NCBI GenBank assembly: GCA_012845835.1
Contig: JABAKD010000016.1
Location: 14,435,020-14,499,019, forward strand
DNA: 64,000 nt
Direction of reading: 5' to 3'
Origin: Undaria pinnatifida
Taxonomy: Eukaryota > Sar > Phaeophyceae > Laminariales > Alariaceae
In this document: positions 25,301-33,669 of the stretch, piece by piece
How the letters are laid out: every line of letters begins with the position of its first letter
Numbering within the stretch: position 1 is the first letter of the stretch
Translations under genes and position numbers: made by a program
The notes under the pieces: generated by a model
Told to the model about the DNA's origin: nothing
What the model saw: only the letters and a program-made list of their open reading frames with translations
Database searches by the model: none

Positions 25301-26201
25301 CAATAAGAACGCAACCTCAAAGCCGCGTACAGCAGTGTTGCAATAGGAAGGAAGGCAGAGTTCTGTGAGGTGTAGTCGAGAGAAGGAGCCCTACAACCCC
25401 TCAACAGCAGCAGTGTAGTGTTAGGTTGGCACGGCAGCCGAACAGTGCTAGGATGCAAATAGCAGTGTCGAACCCCCCCCTCGCCCCCCCCCCCCCCTGC
25501 CGTGGTCAGTGTTGGTTGTGAGGGTGCCGGCAGTGTGCCTTGGAAGCCCCCCCGACGGTGTGCGTTCGAAATATACGCACTTCGTATTGCAGTGCATTTT
25601 TAATAAGCATTGTCCACATGCTGGAGGTGTCTGTATTGTTAATAGTAGTAGTAGTAGTAGTAGTTGGAGCGGTGCTACGTCTTCAAAATGGGACGCGTGG
25701 TCAATAGTCCAATAACTAAGGCAAACAACAGCAAAGCACACATATTTCGCAGCCGTCATCCAAATGCAAGAATGTAATCGCAAGGTGCCGAGTCCGCCTC
25801 GCAACTGGTTCTTGGTAGGATGCAGCTCACCCTTCATGCATGCGACACGCTTATTAATAGCAATTGATTGATTAATAGCACCTGACGGCGCACCGCCCTT
25901 GGCGCGCTCGATGTCTGCCTGGTTGGTGAAAAACGCCGACGTGCTCCGCCAGGGCATTGTAGGGATGCGTGGGTCGATGGGCATGCAACTACGGCTATGC
26001 GTGACATGAGTACCCCCCCCCGACCCCCTCCCCCAGTGCATGTTTTTGCCTAATAGTCACCCTTGCCCTTCCCCACCTACATCCATTCGCACGCAACGCC
26101 TTGCCGCCCCTGGACATGCACCGCCTCCATCCCACAGGGCCAGGAAAACTTTTTCGAGCATCATCGCCAACTCCAAGACTTGATTTTGTGCGTGATACGA
26201 C
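7635..26201 (+). CDS. PHD zinc-finger protein gene (gene-level span; 5' and 3' ends partly inferred)
   Basis: Likely nuclear chromatin-associated protein. A C4HC3 PHD finger is split over two exons: CxxC, CNRC and HTFC in 14,059-14,187, and the closing W-x-C-x2-C in 21,672-22,191, joined in phase 0. After the finger come tandem GSQAN-like repeats, a basic KRPR patch, and a highly charged exon (RRDLDRYLRWKARK, then an E/R/K-rich stretch). Exon phases agree from 21,672 to 26,138. PHD fingers commonly read histone H3 tails; that this one does is inference. The two 5' exons (7,635 and 8,333) are attached only because they share strand and phase 0, and other exons may be missing. The 3' end beyond 26,201 is unknown. 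Confidence 0.55.
8333..8441 (+). CDS. Probable second exon (VPINVEPGLRKHRL...), 3' end uncertain
   Basis: A pyrimidine-rich acceptor (TTTTGTATTTTGCAG) precedes a phase-0 frame that starts VPINVEPGLRKHRLSAKI. It joins the 7,635 exon smoothly. Several GT sites are possible as the donor. I placed the end at ACC|GTGTGC because it keeps phase 0 for the PHD exon, but this is weak. No domain is recognised. Confidence 0.4.
9603..9638. repeat. AGATCATGC x4
   Basis: Four perfect 9-bp tandem units. Confidence 0.95.
10966..11238. mobile_element. Fold-back element (long terminal inverted repeats)
   Basis: Left end TTTGCGCAGCGCAGTTTTGC is mirrored by GCAAAACTGCGCTGCGCAAA at the right. The pairing extends about 65 bp inward, through CACGTGATTCGCAGCGCAT and its partner ATGCGCTTCGCATCACGTG. 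The middle is about 140 bp and non-coding. No clear target duplication was seen. Confidence 0.75.
11728..11792. repeat. 12-bp minisatellite (AGTACAAGGTAC)
   Basis: About five perfect units. Both strands appear open only because the unit length is a multiple of three. Confidence 0.95.
11902..12105. repeat. Degenerate AT minisatellite (TATATTATATTGGTAT)
   Basis: Alternating TTGCTATATTATA and TTGGTATATTATA words over about 200 bp. Confidence 0.9.
12150..12505 (+). repeat. Dispersed repeat R5, copy 1
   Basis: It shares GAATGACGGGGCTCCTTAACCC, TTCATCCGGTA, TTGAGGAACCTCA and GGTTGGTGCACCT in the same order with 29,870-30,150. This copy carries the MITE at 12,191-12,272; the other copy keeps only its left edge. 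Confidence 0.75.
12191..12272. mobile_element. piggyBac-like MITE (TTAA-CCCCTTTA...TAAAGGGG-TTAA)
   Basis: An 82-bp element flanked on both sides by TTAA, with ends CCCCTTTAG and GTAAAGGGG as inverted repeats. TTAA targets and C-starting ends are typical of the piggyBac superfamily. It has no coding capacity. A second, less perfect copy is at 50,781-50,873 and a decayed inverted one near 14,890-14,965. Confidence 0.7.
12595..12880 (+). repeat. Degenerate minisatellite (AAAACATGTGCGGATGAGC / TAGCTCAT)
   Basis: Units of about 45-55 bp with AAAACATGTGCGGA, GAGCTA and TAGCTCAT words recur about six times. The open frame across it is a by-product. Confidence 0.8.
13295..13485. repeat. GTAACTA-type array
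   Basis: Degenerate AGTAACTACT/AGTAACTATT words in tandem. Confidence 0.85.
14059..14187 (+). CDS. PHD-finger exon, first part
   Basis: 43 codons, phase 0 at both ends. The acceptor is TGTGTCGCAG and the donor is AAG|GTGAGT. It encodes AKAKCDICCRG, then ACNRC and QHTFCLPIPL, giving six of the eight zinc ligands (C-x2-C-x11-C-x2-C-x4-H-x2-C). The CLPIPL ... LPGPK segment matches the usual loop before the closing W-x-C-x2-C, which lies in the exon at 21,672. Confidence 0.85.
14456..14604. repeat. 21-bp minisatellite (GAAAGTGTATTCATTGATTAT) x7
   Basis: Seven units with a few substitutions (AATGTG, AAACTGTAGCC). Confidence 0.95.
14738..14830. repeat. 10-bp minisatellite (ATGTCATATA)
   Basis: About nine units, continuing into a degenerate ATGTCAATAATGTC stretch to 14,865. 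Confidence 0.95.
14890..14970 (-). mobile_element. Decayed copy of the TTAA MITE / R5 edge
   Basis: GAAACCC, CAAAATTACTTG, GATTAAGGGGCT and CTCTAAAGGGGTGAAGGAGCC correspond in inverted order to the 12,187-12,272 element. Confidence 0.5.
15119..15160. repeat. 9-bp array (CTTCAACTG)
   Basis: Four to five units. Confidence 0.9.
16350..16445 (-). mobile_element. SINE 3' fragment
   Basis: CTTCTGGACAAGCCG, TGGTCACAGGTG and CATCCCTTCCCCCCCC match the inverted 3' part of the SINE at 29,440-29,510. Confidence 0.6.
17240..17370. repeat. CCCTATCCAATCGCGCCT-type repeat, block 1
   Basis: Words CCCCTACCCAATCTCGCCTCC and CCCCTATCCAATCGCGCCTA recur. The same motif resumes after the SINE at 17,690-17,880, so the SINE seems to have landed within this tandem array. 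Confidence 0.7.
17396..17697 (+). mobile_element. tRNA-derived SINE, copy A
   Basis: The head TCGCCCCGGTGGCG...TCAGGTTATCC is A-box-like, and GAGTTCGAGCACC about 45 bp later is B-box-like. The body holds TTGACTTGCGGAAAGCGCG, GCAGTGGGATTGCTGAACCC and CACCTGTGACAACGGCTTG. The tail is CTGGAAAGTAGAAGTGTG followed by A-rich DNA. Near-full copies are at 29,410-29,732 (minus) and 61,352-61,645 (plus). Confidence 0.85.
17690..17880. repeat. ~80-bp tandem repeat, block 2
   Basis: Three units of CACGCCTCCTAATTTTTCAT, GCAATCATTGCGTCCCC and TATCCCCTA. Confidence 0.85.
18404..18483. repeat. 21-bp minisatellite containing TACCAGGTGTA x4
   Basis: Four near-perfect units of GACATACCAGGTGTATCTT(GA). The unit contains the TACCWGGT word that is scattered through the window. 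Confidence 0.95.
18807..19045 (+). mobile_element. SINE copy D, 5'-truncated
   Basis: It carries the SINE body (TTGACTTGCGGAAAGCGCG, GTGGGATTGCTGAA, TGACCACGGCTTGTCCAGAAG) and the GGAAAGTAGAAG tail, but lacks the tRNA-like head. Just upstream, 18,600-18,640 holds GATTCGAACCCACGATTA, a B-box-like tRNA remnant in the opposite sense. Confidence 0.75.
19331..19397. repeat. (CTAA)n tetranucleotide array
   Basis: About 16 perfect units. Confidence 0.97.
19618..19955 (+). repeat. Dispersed repeat R1, copy f
   Basis: Nearly identical to copy c (2,042), but lacking the ACCGGTGAGGGG segment: it passes from GAAGGGAAAGG directly to GGCCTGGTTTTGATCAAAAG. Confidence 0.85.
20293..20520. repeat. Tandem duplication of ~120 bp
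   Basis: GTTGCGG(A)GTGCTG/ATGCTG, TTGTAAACAA, TGTACGAT and GCCTCGCTGTCTCCTGTTGC occur twice in order. Confidence 0.85.
21672..22191 (+). CDS. PHD-finger exon, second part, with GSQAN repeats
   Basis: The acceptor TTTTCGCAG precedes TGG, giving WSCAACSEI, which completes the PHD finger as W-x-C-x2-C. The exon continues with a basic segment (SRTRKTRNG), then about 16 tandem five-residue units of the type GSQAN/GSLAN/GSLAD, a KRPRES patch that could act as a nuclear signal, and an Ala/Asp/Gly-rich tail. It is 520 bp (phase 0 in, phase 1 out) and ends GAC C|GTGAGG. The first base of the next codon plus GA of the 23,504 exon makes a clean arginine codon. Confidence 0.85.
21789..22021 (+). repeat. 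15-bp coding minisatellite (GGATCTCAAGCCAAC)
   Basis: About 16 units inside the exon keep the reading frame because the unit is 15 bp. Synonymous and replacement variants (CTAGCCGAC, TTAGCCAAC) show it is not freshly amplified. Confidence 0.95.
22192..23503. repeat. Intron built almost entirely from degenerate repeats
   Basis: A 12-bp array TTGTCCATGGTA fills 22,256-22,370. From about 22,380 to 23,400 a roughly 60-bp unit recurs: TGTCTC(AAAAA)GCGAGTTCCATTATTGTC plus a TACCTG-type spacer. A perfect 5-bp GTCGT array sits at 23,146-23,222. Confidence 0.85.
23504..23658 (+). CDS. Charged exon of the PHD gene
   Basis: The acceptor CCCAACTCAG is followed by a frame reading GDPSYNPGTTVTIFCRRD, then LDRYLRWKARKLALQDEEKR and an E/R run. 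This resembles an amphipathic or coiled helix. Two bases at its start complete the codon left by the 22,191 donor. I end it at CCG|GTAAGG (phase 0). A less likely donor is CCAG|GTACAC at 23,636. Confidence 0.75.
23659..26137. other. Intron with repeat R4 and a small duplication
   Basis: It contains R4 (24,055-24,245), an AAGGCGGTATCCC array (24,575-24,675) and a 40-bp duplication (25,268-25,345). It also contains part of a strand-ambiguous coding-like patch (25,883-26,000). Confidence 0.55.
24055..24245. repeat. Dispersed repeat R4 (GTGCCGGTA / CCGGCACTA)
   Basis: Words CCCCTGTAGTGCCGG, ACACCGGCACTATTGGGT, GTCGTGCCAAGCGATTTCA and GGCAGTAGGCACTATT recur at 7,840-7,970, 30,925-31,110, 37,855-37,895 and 44,990-45,380. 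Confidence 0.75.
26138..26201 (+). CDS. Probable further exon (GQENFFEHHRQLQDLILCVIR)
   Basis: The acceptor is strong and pyrimidine-rich (CCTCCATCCCACAG) and the donor is CGAC|GTAAGC. It enters in phase 0, as the 23,658 donor requires. Only 21 codons, so the call rests on splice sites and phase. The opposite strand here is also open. Confidence 0.45.
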
Positions 26202-27097
26202 GTAAGCTCGCACCCCGTTCACGGATGCATGTCTGGCGCCTTCCGCTGGAACCCAATAGTCCTATTGGTGGTATTTTAGGGGCGTGAATTATCACAAATA
26301 AGATGCCGTGATGAATGCAGTGGTGGGCGCTTGCTGTGAGCCTAACCACCCTTACCGCTGCTTCCTTACTGCACCTTTTAGCGTCGATTGCGTCGGCCCT
26401 ACGCTCGCCCGTGACAGACGGTGCTCGTTTTTTTGGTGACGGGATGCTGGAAGTCGGCGGGGGGGGGGCGAGCTGTTCATGCGTATTCATACGTTGCGGT
26501 GCGGTACGATCCAACGGGTGGTATTGTGCGTATTAGGCTCGTACCCGAGTTTTGAACGATAGTCTGGTGCCTTCCCTTGTGACCTAACTGGCGTGATTAG
26601 CAGGGGGAAGTCTTTGTGCGCGATAGGCTTGCGTCCGGTTTATGGGCGAACTTGTGGAACATTCAGTTCTGACTGCTGTACTTTGGCGTGATTTTGCGAG
26701 GGGAACGCGGAGGTAGGGTTCACGTTTTGTGGGATGTTGTTTTTCATTCATATTCATACGGCACGATCTATTTTACGATGCGTTTTTTTATTTTTTTACG
26801 ATGGTACGATGGTACGATGTTACGATGTTGCGATGATGCGATGTTGGTGCCACTGGTTTTTGGGGATAAGGCGGGGGTGGGATGCACATACATGTTGTAT
26901 TCTCGGCGACTTTGTGGTTCGGCATACCTAATACTTGGTATTTATGCTGTGTACGGTACGATGCGATGCGATATACTGTATGATTCGATGCGATACGATA
27001 CGGTACGATGTGATATTTTATACGATATGGTAGGATAGACGAGAGGGTATAGGATTCGATCGGATGCGATGGAATGGAGCGGAATGGGATCGAATCG

Positions 27098-27176
27098 ACT
27101 CGACTCGAATCGAATCGAATCGAATCGAATCGAATCGAATCGAATCGAATCGAATCGAATCGAATCGAATCGAATC
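27098..27176. repeat. (GAATC)n pentanucleotide array
   Basis: About 15 perfect units; frames on both strands are by-products. Confidence 0.97.
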
Positions 27177-27599
27177 CGGCCGTCGGATCGAATCCGGTCA
27201 TTTACACTCCAGGTATATCTTAACTTGTTCATGCGGGACACAACATGCAACCAAGCAACAGCAACAGCAGTTACAATCAATCTTGGTACCAGGTGCCAAT
27301 TATGCTGCAACTGCTCATGCTTGGAGGTTTTCGGAGGGTTTTGCTTGATTTTTATCGGAGTGAGTGAGATATATTTACAAGTTTGTTTGAATCAGACATG
27401 GTCTGACACGATTGATTTTACGTTTGTTTAAAAAATGCGAGTCTTGAAGGAAAAGTGCTGTCGTTCTCCCGTGCCCTGCTCTGCCCTGCATTCAGACCGC
27501 ATACAATTCTGGGTTAGGGTTAGGTGGTGTTTGTCGTACTGGTTATTCGGTGTTCCGGGGATGGTGGTCGTTAGTCTTGGCCATTCAGGCCCAAAAATA

Positions 27600-27930
27600 T
27601 CAGGAGACGTCACATTGACCCTTGACCGACGGCGATTTTCCAATAATTTACCTTGACGGACGCCAAACTACTATTAATAGGTTTTAGTGTGGAAACGGCG
27701 TTTTGGCCGCTTGACCGACGGCAATTTTCCAATAGTTTACCTTAACTGGTGCCAAACTACTACGTCTTAGTGTGGAGACGGCGCTTTCAGCCCTTTACTT
27801 GACGGACGGTAATTTTCCAATAATTCACCTTAACTGACGCCAAACTCTAGGTGTTAGTGTGGGGTGCGTGGATTTGCCACCCTTGACCGCTGGACGTTTT
27901 TCCTTGACTGACTTGACCGTCTCCTGACAT
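27600..27930 (+). repeat. Repeat R3, tandem block 1
   Basis: Three to four ~90-bp units: TTGACCGACGGCAATTTTCC, AATAATTTACCTTGAC, GCCAAACTACT and TTTTAGTGTGG. The block ends with CCTTGACTGACTTGACCGTC. Other blocks are at 46,510-46,745 and 55,545-55,700 (inverted). Confidence 0.85.
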
Positions 27931-28894
27931 CTTTGGGGCGGCCGCGGGTGCGGTTTTGCCATTCTTGTTGGCTATTCCGTGGCTATTCCGTGTGTGGCTG
28001 GCTGTCGCAAACGATGCCACGCTGTCGGAGGCACACTTGAGGTGCACTGGAGGTTGGCGGGGTATCACGGTCTACGCGGTCTAATTAATGCACCAGGTAC
28101 CAGGTACGTGTGTGACTCTCGCTCGCTTGCGCTGATTCTCCGATTAACGACGTGGTGGGAGGCCGTTAGCCTAAGAGTACTACTCGTACAGCAGTGCCGC
28201 AGACTGCCCCGTTAACAGGGCTCGGTGGAAGTATTCCAATAGTCTACTCAAACATAGCCAGCACAATATACCATTGCAGCAGGTCCAGGATCTACTACAG
28301 ATGATATATATATATATATATGATCTGTGTGACCTATACTAGGTATGATCTGTAAGATCTATATGATTTGTATGATCCATGTGATCTAGATGATCTAGCT
28401 GAATTCGATCGTGATTTATCTCTGCGAGGTGATAATCGGTTGTTGCTGTTGTAATCGTTTGTTGCGCTTGGCCAACAAAAATATGAATGTGTCGTAATGA
28501 ATGTTGTATTAGTCCAGGTTAGTGAGGAGTGAGGTGCAGAGCAGAACCTCGGTATTCATATTGGTAGTAGTCTAGAGATAACGAGATAACGGGTGTGTGC
28601 TGTCTTCACTTTTTTTCTTTGCTGATCTCTTTCCTTCGTTTCGTTTCTCTTCGCACTTTTCCTTTTCTCCTTCTCCTCCATCCCTAGACAGTAGAAGTAA
28701 CTTAGATCCGGGGTCACTGAGCAGGCCCTTCTCCCTCCTCCCCATGTTCGTGCCTTTATTTTGATCGCGAGAAGACTCCAGCTTTTCTTCCTCGTCGACT
28801 CGCATCGAACTGCGCCTACCCACGTTGTTAGGCCCTCTGAGTCAGTCAGTCAGCTCATTGATTCCTTCTTACTTTTGCAAATAATCTCTAAAAT

Positions 28895-29015
28895 TCCGAG
28901 CCACGTGGGATTCGAATCCCAGAACCAACTCGAATACTTGTACAGTAGTATTGTTATTGTTAATAACAGCATTCATTCGAGGGTAACCACTAGACCACCA
29001 GGGCGACCGGTTCCA
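28895..29015 (-). other. tRNA-like element / SINE head
   Basis: Read on the minus strand, TGGTGGTCTAGTGGTTACCC has A-box form and GGGATTCGAATCCC has B-box form. A CTCGAAT/ATTCGAG stem encloses an AT-rich insert of about 40 bp between them. The acceptor stem does not close, so this looks like a tRNA-derived pol III element rather than a working tRNA gene. Confidence 0.5.
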
Positions 29016-29409
29016 CTGCATCGTTTCTTTCTACCCAACGTCGTCAGTAGAAGAAGACGACAGGGAGATGAATATCTCCACGAAATGCCTATAGAATCTC
29101 TACCCCGTCACCTGTTGATGGGATTTCCGGTCTAACGGCGCTATGTTTGGAGGATTTAAGGCAAATTCTGAGGCTCCAAACAGTCCTTAAGGCACCCGGT
29201 TTTGGAAAAGGGCACATCTCAAGGCATGCCTTAAAGGCAAAACCGCGGCCACCGCAAAAGTAACCCAACAAAGAACACAGAACTTAGTTTTAATTTATAA
29301 GTTGGTTTACATGTATGGGACACGAACAAGCGGCGCAACCAAGTACGGTACGGTAGGTAGCAAAAGTTCAAGTAGTGGTCAAAACCACTTGTACCGATTT
29401 TTTTTCAAA

Positions 29410-29732
29410 ACATCCTTTTTTTTTTTTTTTTTTGCACACTTCTACTTTCCAGCTTCTGGATTCTGGACGAGCCGTGGTCACAGGTATCGTCCCTTCTTCC
29501 CCCCGGTTCTTGCCTTAAATTTTTATCGCGCATAGGGTTCAGCAATCCCACTGCTCGTCGAATTTCCATCGAGTGTTACTAACTCACGCTCTCGCGTTTT
29601 CCGCAAGTCAATTTGTGCGCAAGAAAAAGTCCCCACGAATTTATACGCGTATGCACTCGGGGGGATTCGAACTCACGAAACTGACCTATACCAGGCTCGA
29701 GGATAACCTGATACGTTACCGGGGCGACCGGT
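29410..29732 (-). mobile_element. tRNA-derived SINE, copy B (near full length)
   Basis: The poly-T at the left (plus strand) is the A-rich tail. The inverted body ends at the right in GATAACCTGATACGTTACCGGGGCGACC, the complement of the A-box head. The B-box copy GGGGGATTCGAACTC is the best preserved of the family. Confidence 0.85.
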
Positions 29733-29869
29733 TACTAATTCCGAAGTATGAATGTATATAGTTTAAATCATTTACGAGTGAATGCAACAGCAACAGCAGA
29801 CGATGCCGCGTGCTACGATGATGAGAAGTATGTATTATATATTATATCAGTTGTGGTGTGTGGTGTGGT

Positions 29870-30150
29870 GTGGTGAAATGAATGAATGGTTTCCGAATGA
29901 CGGGGCTCCTTAACCCTTGCCTTAATGGTCGGAACTAGGCCATTTTTTTTGTACTGCTCGATTGATTGTGATCTTGGTTGTGTACTTGGGCCAATGGGAG
30001 TTTTCATCCGGTATGTTCGTATGATAATCGTAGCAGCAGTTTTATATTTGTTCCAATCAGCTTTTTGGAGAAAGGTGTCTTGACCTCCCAAACTGAGGAA
30101 CCTCAAAGAAAAAACAATGGTTGGTGCACCTCTATCGTGGAATGTGTATG
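29870..30150 (+). repeat. Dispersed repeat R5, copy 2
   Basis: Matches 12,150-12,505 (see that entry). Here the internal MITE is missing apart from CTCCTTAACCC. Confidence 0.7.
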
Positions 30151-30924
30151 GTAATAATACTAACAATAATAGAAATAATAGTAATAATACTACTAGTAAT
30201 AATACCACCTACCTAATTAATGACTAAAGGGGCTATGCAGGGTTACACTGAGGCTACGGTAGGAGGCTTTTTTTGGGGGGGGGCGGGGCTCTTTTTGCTG
30301 TGAGTGAACCTCGGGGCCACTCATGCGAGTGACCCCTCATTTTGCTTAGCAGTCGTTAAGGTTTTCCTGTGGTACCGAGTCACTCGGGCGAGCGGCTGCT
30401 CAGACCTGGCGGCGAAAAACAAGGGGCTATCCCCCCTACACATACAATGACAAGTACTACACATACAAGTCTACAGCCCATATCCATTTGTACCCGAGGT
30501 TATGTATTACGCAGGGCAAACAACCTTTCACGTTGTCGGATAGGTCCGATCCTGGAATGTATGATCTTTAAGGCCTATCTGGTACAAGATCATGTTGCCG
30601 CGTGAGAGCCGGATAATAATCTGAATGATCTATTTACGAGCACAAGCTTCCTGGTGTGGATTTATTTGTACTACAGTACATAGATCCCGCTCCAAACACC
30701 ACAACAACAGACACATCTAGCATAGCATCTAGGTCATCTAGAGTGAACTGTAACCTTCGCATCCATCCCCTCCGCATCCCCTTCGCATCCACAACGTTCA
30801 TTATTAATAGTGTACATTGTACCAACCACGCTTGCACACCAACCTGGAGAGCAAAAAAATCTCATACGAGTATACCGACCGTGGCCAAATTTAGATATAC
30901 AAACACCACCAAAAGAACCGGTAC

Positions 30925-31110
30925 AGTACTAGTCCCCCTATAGTGCCCCTACAGTGCCGGTATGCGCTATTAATGTGCTATTAATAGAAGGAAATACCGG
31001 CACTGTAGCGGCAACCGGCACTACATCGCATACTGCCACTACGGGTCGTTCCCATCTATGCCAAGCGATTTCATAGGCATTCATCATAGCGGGCAACCGG
31101 CACTATAGAG
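30925..31110. repeat. Dispersed repeat R4, copy
   Basis: GTCCCCCTATAGTGCC, CCGGCACTGTAG, TGCCAAGCGATTTCATAGG and CAACCGGCACTATAGAGGGA. Confidence 0.7.
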
Positions 31111-31389
31111 GGATCTTTTACCGTAACATAGATACAGGAGACCCACCAGTCTATCGCCTCTTCTTCGTCTCCCCGGGCTTCGCAACGATATTTAGCCCCC
31201 TCCAGCTCGATAAAATCACGCGCACCCCAGCGGCGGCACAATGTACCTTCCGGTAGTAAACCAGAACGATATAATGTTACCCACACACGCGTGCGCTTAG
31301 CGTATACAATACGGGTATGTACGTAAAACACCTGACCTACGCTCGACAAAGGTATTTGGTACCCGCACTCTTCGAAGGGTATGTTTAGT

Positions 31390-31725
31390 TTAGTAGGGAA
31401 TATGCTCTAGTATGTACCCGGGTATCTACCCGGGTATGACCAAGACAATCAGGTTTGATGCCCGGGTACCCTAGAATACATAATCTAGACGTGCCCGTGG
31501 GTATGACCAAGGCAGTCAGGCTTGACACGCGGGTACCCTAAAATATATACTTTACATTTGCCCGGGTATCTCTACTCGGGAAATTACCAACATAATTAGG
31601 GTTGATACCCGGGTACTCCAGAGTATACGCTCAAGCTGTACCCGATTATGACTACCCGGGCATGACCAAGAGAATCACGGTTGACACCCGAGTACCCGAG
31701 AGCATACAACTGGTACCCGACTAGA
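31390..31725. repeat. ~65-bp tandem repeat (TACCCGGGTATGACCAAG)
   Basis: Five units of CCCGGGTAC(T)CC, AGAATA, TACCCGGGTATGACCAAGA and AATCAGGTTTGA. A related fragment is at 32,760-32,830. Confidence 0.9.
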
Positions 31726-32279
31726 CACACCCTTGTAATTTTTTCCTGTTGTCCGGTAGCGACTCACAGGGCCCACACCTTAAAGAAAAGGACCGGTACG
31801 CAGGAAAGAAAACTTGCAGGCCACACAAAAAAACATCATTCACGACATGGACGTTTGATTCTACTTTAACCGAACGGCGTAATAGCAGCCCTGACCGAGC
31901 CATGTCTGCCCGGGAAAAAATACAAGGCAACAGACTTGGACTGCTATCAAACACATTTTCTACTATCGGACGCAGGTCCGGTCCGCCGGTGGCGAGAGAC
32001 ACAACAATGCGGTGAAGAGACTCCGTTTGACCCCCCGGTTATTCCTATGGTCACGTCAGTCTTTCAGAGCGTACAAACTACGAGGTACAAGTGCCTGTGC
32101 CTACCAGGTTCCGTACGACGCAAGATGACATACCCCTGCCTGCCCCCTGGCACGACTTTTTTGGGCCGTTTTGTTCCTCCTAAACAACGTGGGTACACAA
32201 AACGCTTTTTTTTTATTTTTCGCAAAAACCCTTGATGCCAAGACTTTTTTTTTCCGCCAATATTCTCACTACCAGAGGT

Positions 32280-32510
32280 TTTCACGGGTCGGTTTAGTTT
32301 TCGCGGGTCGGTTTAGTTTTCGCGGGTCGGGTCGGGTCAGAGCGAACCCAATCCGACCCGACCCCTGATATTTCAAAATCTCCTGACCCGACCTGTCTGA
32401 GATATCGAACACCTCCTCTCACTACACCGGGCCCGGCCCGCGAGATGCTGAAAACGTCCTGCCCCACCGACCCGCTGGTCGGGTCGGGTCGGGTCATGAG
32501 CCGCGAAAAA
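32280..32510. repeat. GGGTCGGGTC-rich repeat
   Basis: Alternating GGGTCGGGTC and GACCCGACCC words in both orientations, able to form hairpins. A sister block is at 35,280-35,450. Confidence 0.8.
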
Positions 32511-33669
32511 CCCTGGGAAATTCCGGCGTCTGCACTCTCCCCATTGTCTAGAAAACTATGTATCATCATCTTCCAAGAATTATCCGAGGGGGAGTGTTAC
32601 CTTGCGCGTTATTACTGCATGGAGCAGCTACAGTACGACTTCTTCACGCGAATGTGGACAAAAGTCACCGTGTGTATCCAACAGCAGCGATGCACTTGCT
32701 CCTTGAGAGTACTACTACTGTAGTGCAACAAGGGCGTGCGATTTAGTAGGTTATATACTCGAAGGTACCCGGGTACCAAACCTGATTGCTCTAGGCATAC
32801 TTGGGTATATACCCGAGTACGCCCCGAGCATGTTATACGAAGTACCTTAGTATCCACACCCTCGTACCACTGCTTTACCGCATATGACAGCGCAGAACAT
32901 ACACCCCCGGCCGAAGTTCAACGGTGATTTCTGGCCGATCGGTAGAGCGGCGCGTCTGCGGGAATTTCTCCATGAGGTCGCCGCCATGTTCGTTGTTTTT
33001 GCCCCCTCTTTTACGAGGAAAGCGGCTCTGAAACACATCTCAGTAGGTGTGTTAATAAACTGCCATATACGGTAACCTCGTCGACAAGCCCCGCCCACCA
33101 ACTTGACGGAAGGGTTTGCACAAAAAAGAAACAAAAATACTACGATTTTCTTCTCTGCACGACTCAACATCACACACATACACGCCGCTTACACCGTCCT
33201 CGCGCGATACTTGCTGTCCAAAAGAAACACCATCATTTTACCCGTAACATGAAACCATCCTGCAATAGGTACAGTACAGCCCGAAAACAGCAAGCAAAAT
33301 TAATCAAGACAGGAAACAACGGTGTTCAGCAGCCGTCGTACCGCAGTTCTTTATCGTATGATACCATCATACCATCATACGTAGCGCTGTAGCCGTCGCG
33401 ACGGGGCGATTTCTGTCGCTCTATGAAAAAATCAACACAGTCAGCCATCAGGTAGTTACCCATCCCACTACAGTTTCCCAGCCAACTACAGCGCGACAAA
33501 AAAAATGCTGTTTGGGTCTCTGTAAAAACGTTTATTTCCCCATTAAAAAAAAACAAAGGAAGGAAGAGCACACACCCGTCCGCCCCTAGCGCAGACAGCA
33601 GCACCCGACCAAAAAGTCACAGTACCATCATCATCACCACCACCACCATCATCATCCGACAAAACAAAA

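Larger units (their letters stand above)
26202..33669. other. Repeat-rich interval, no certain gene
   Basis: A pyrimidine-tract acceptor at 26,381 opens a phase-compatible plus frame (SIASALRSPVTDG...), but the minus strand reads equally well (SSIPSPKKRAPSVTGERR). A patch at 31,768-31,974 is open on both strands. The rest is arrays, R3, R4 and R5 copies, a tRNA-like element and a SINE. Confidence 0.4.

Noticed and set aside
24937-25458. 173-codon minus frame
   Set aside because: Cys/Leu-rich composition, crosses a 40-bp tandem duplication, no splice context or recognisable domain.
28895-29015. Functional tRNA gene with intron
   Set aside because: A and B boxes are present, but the acceptor and T stems do not pair properly; kept as a tRNA-like element only.
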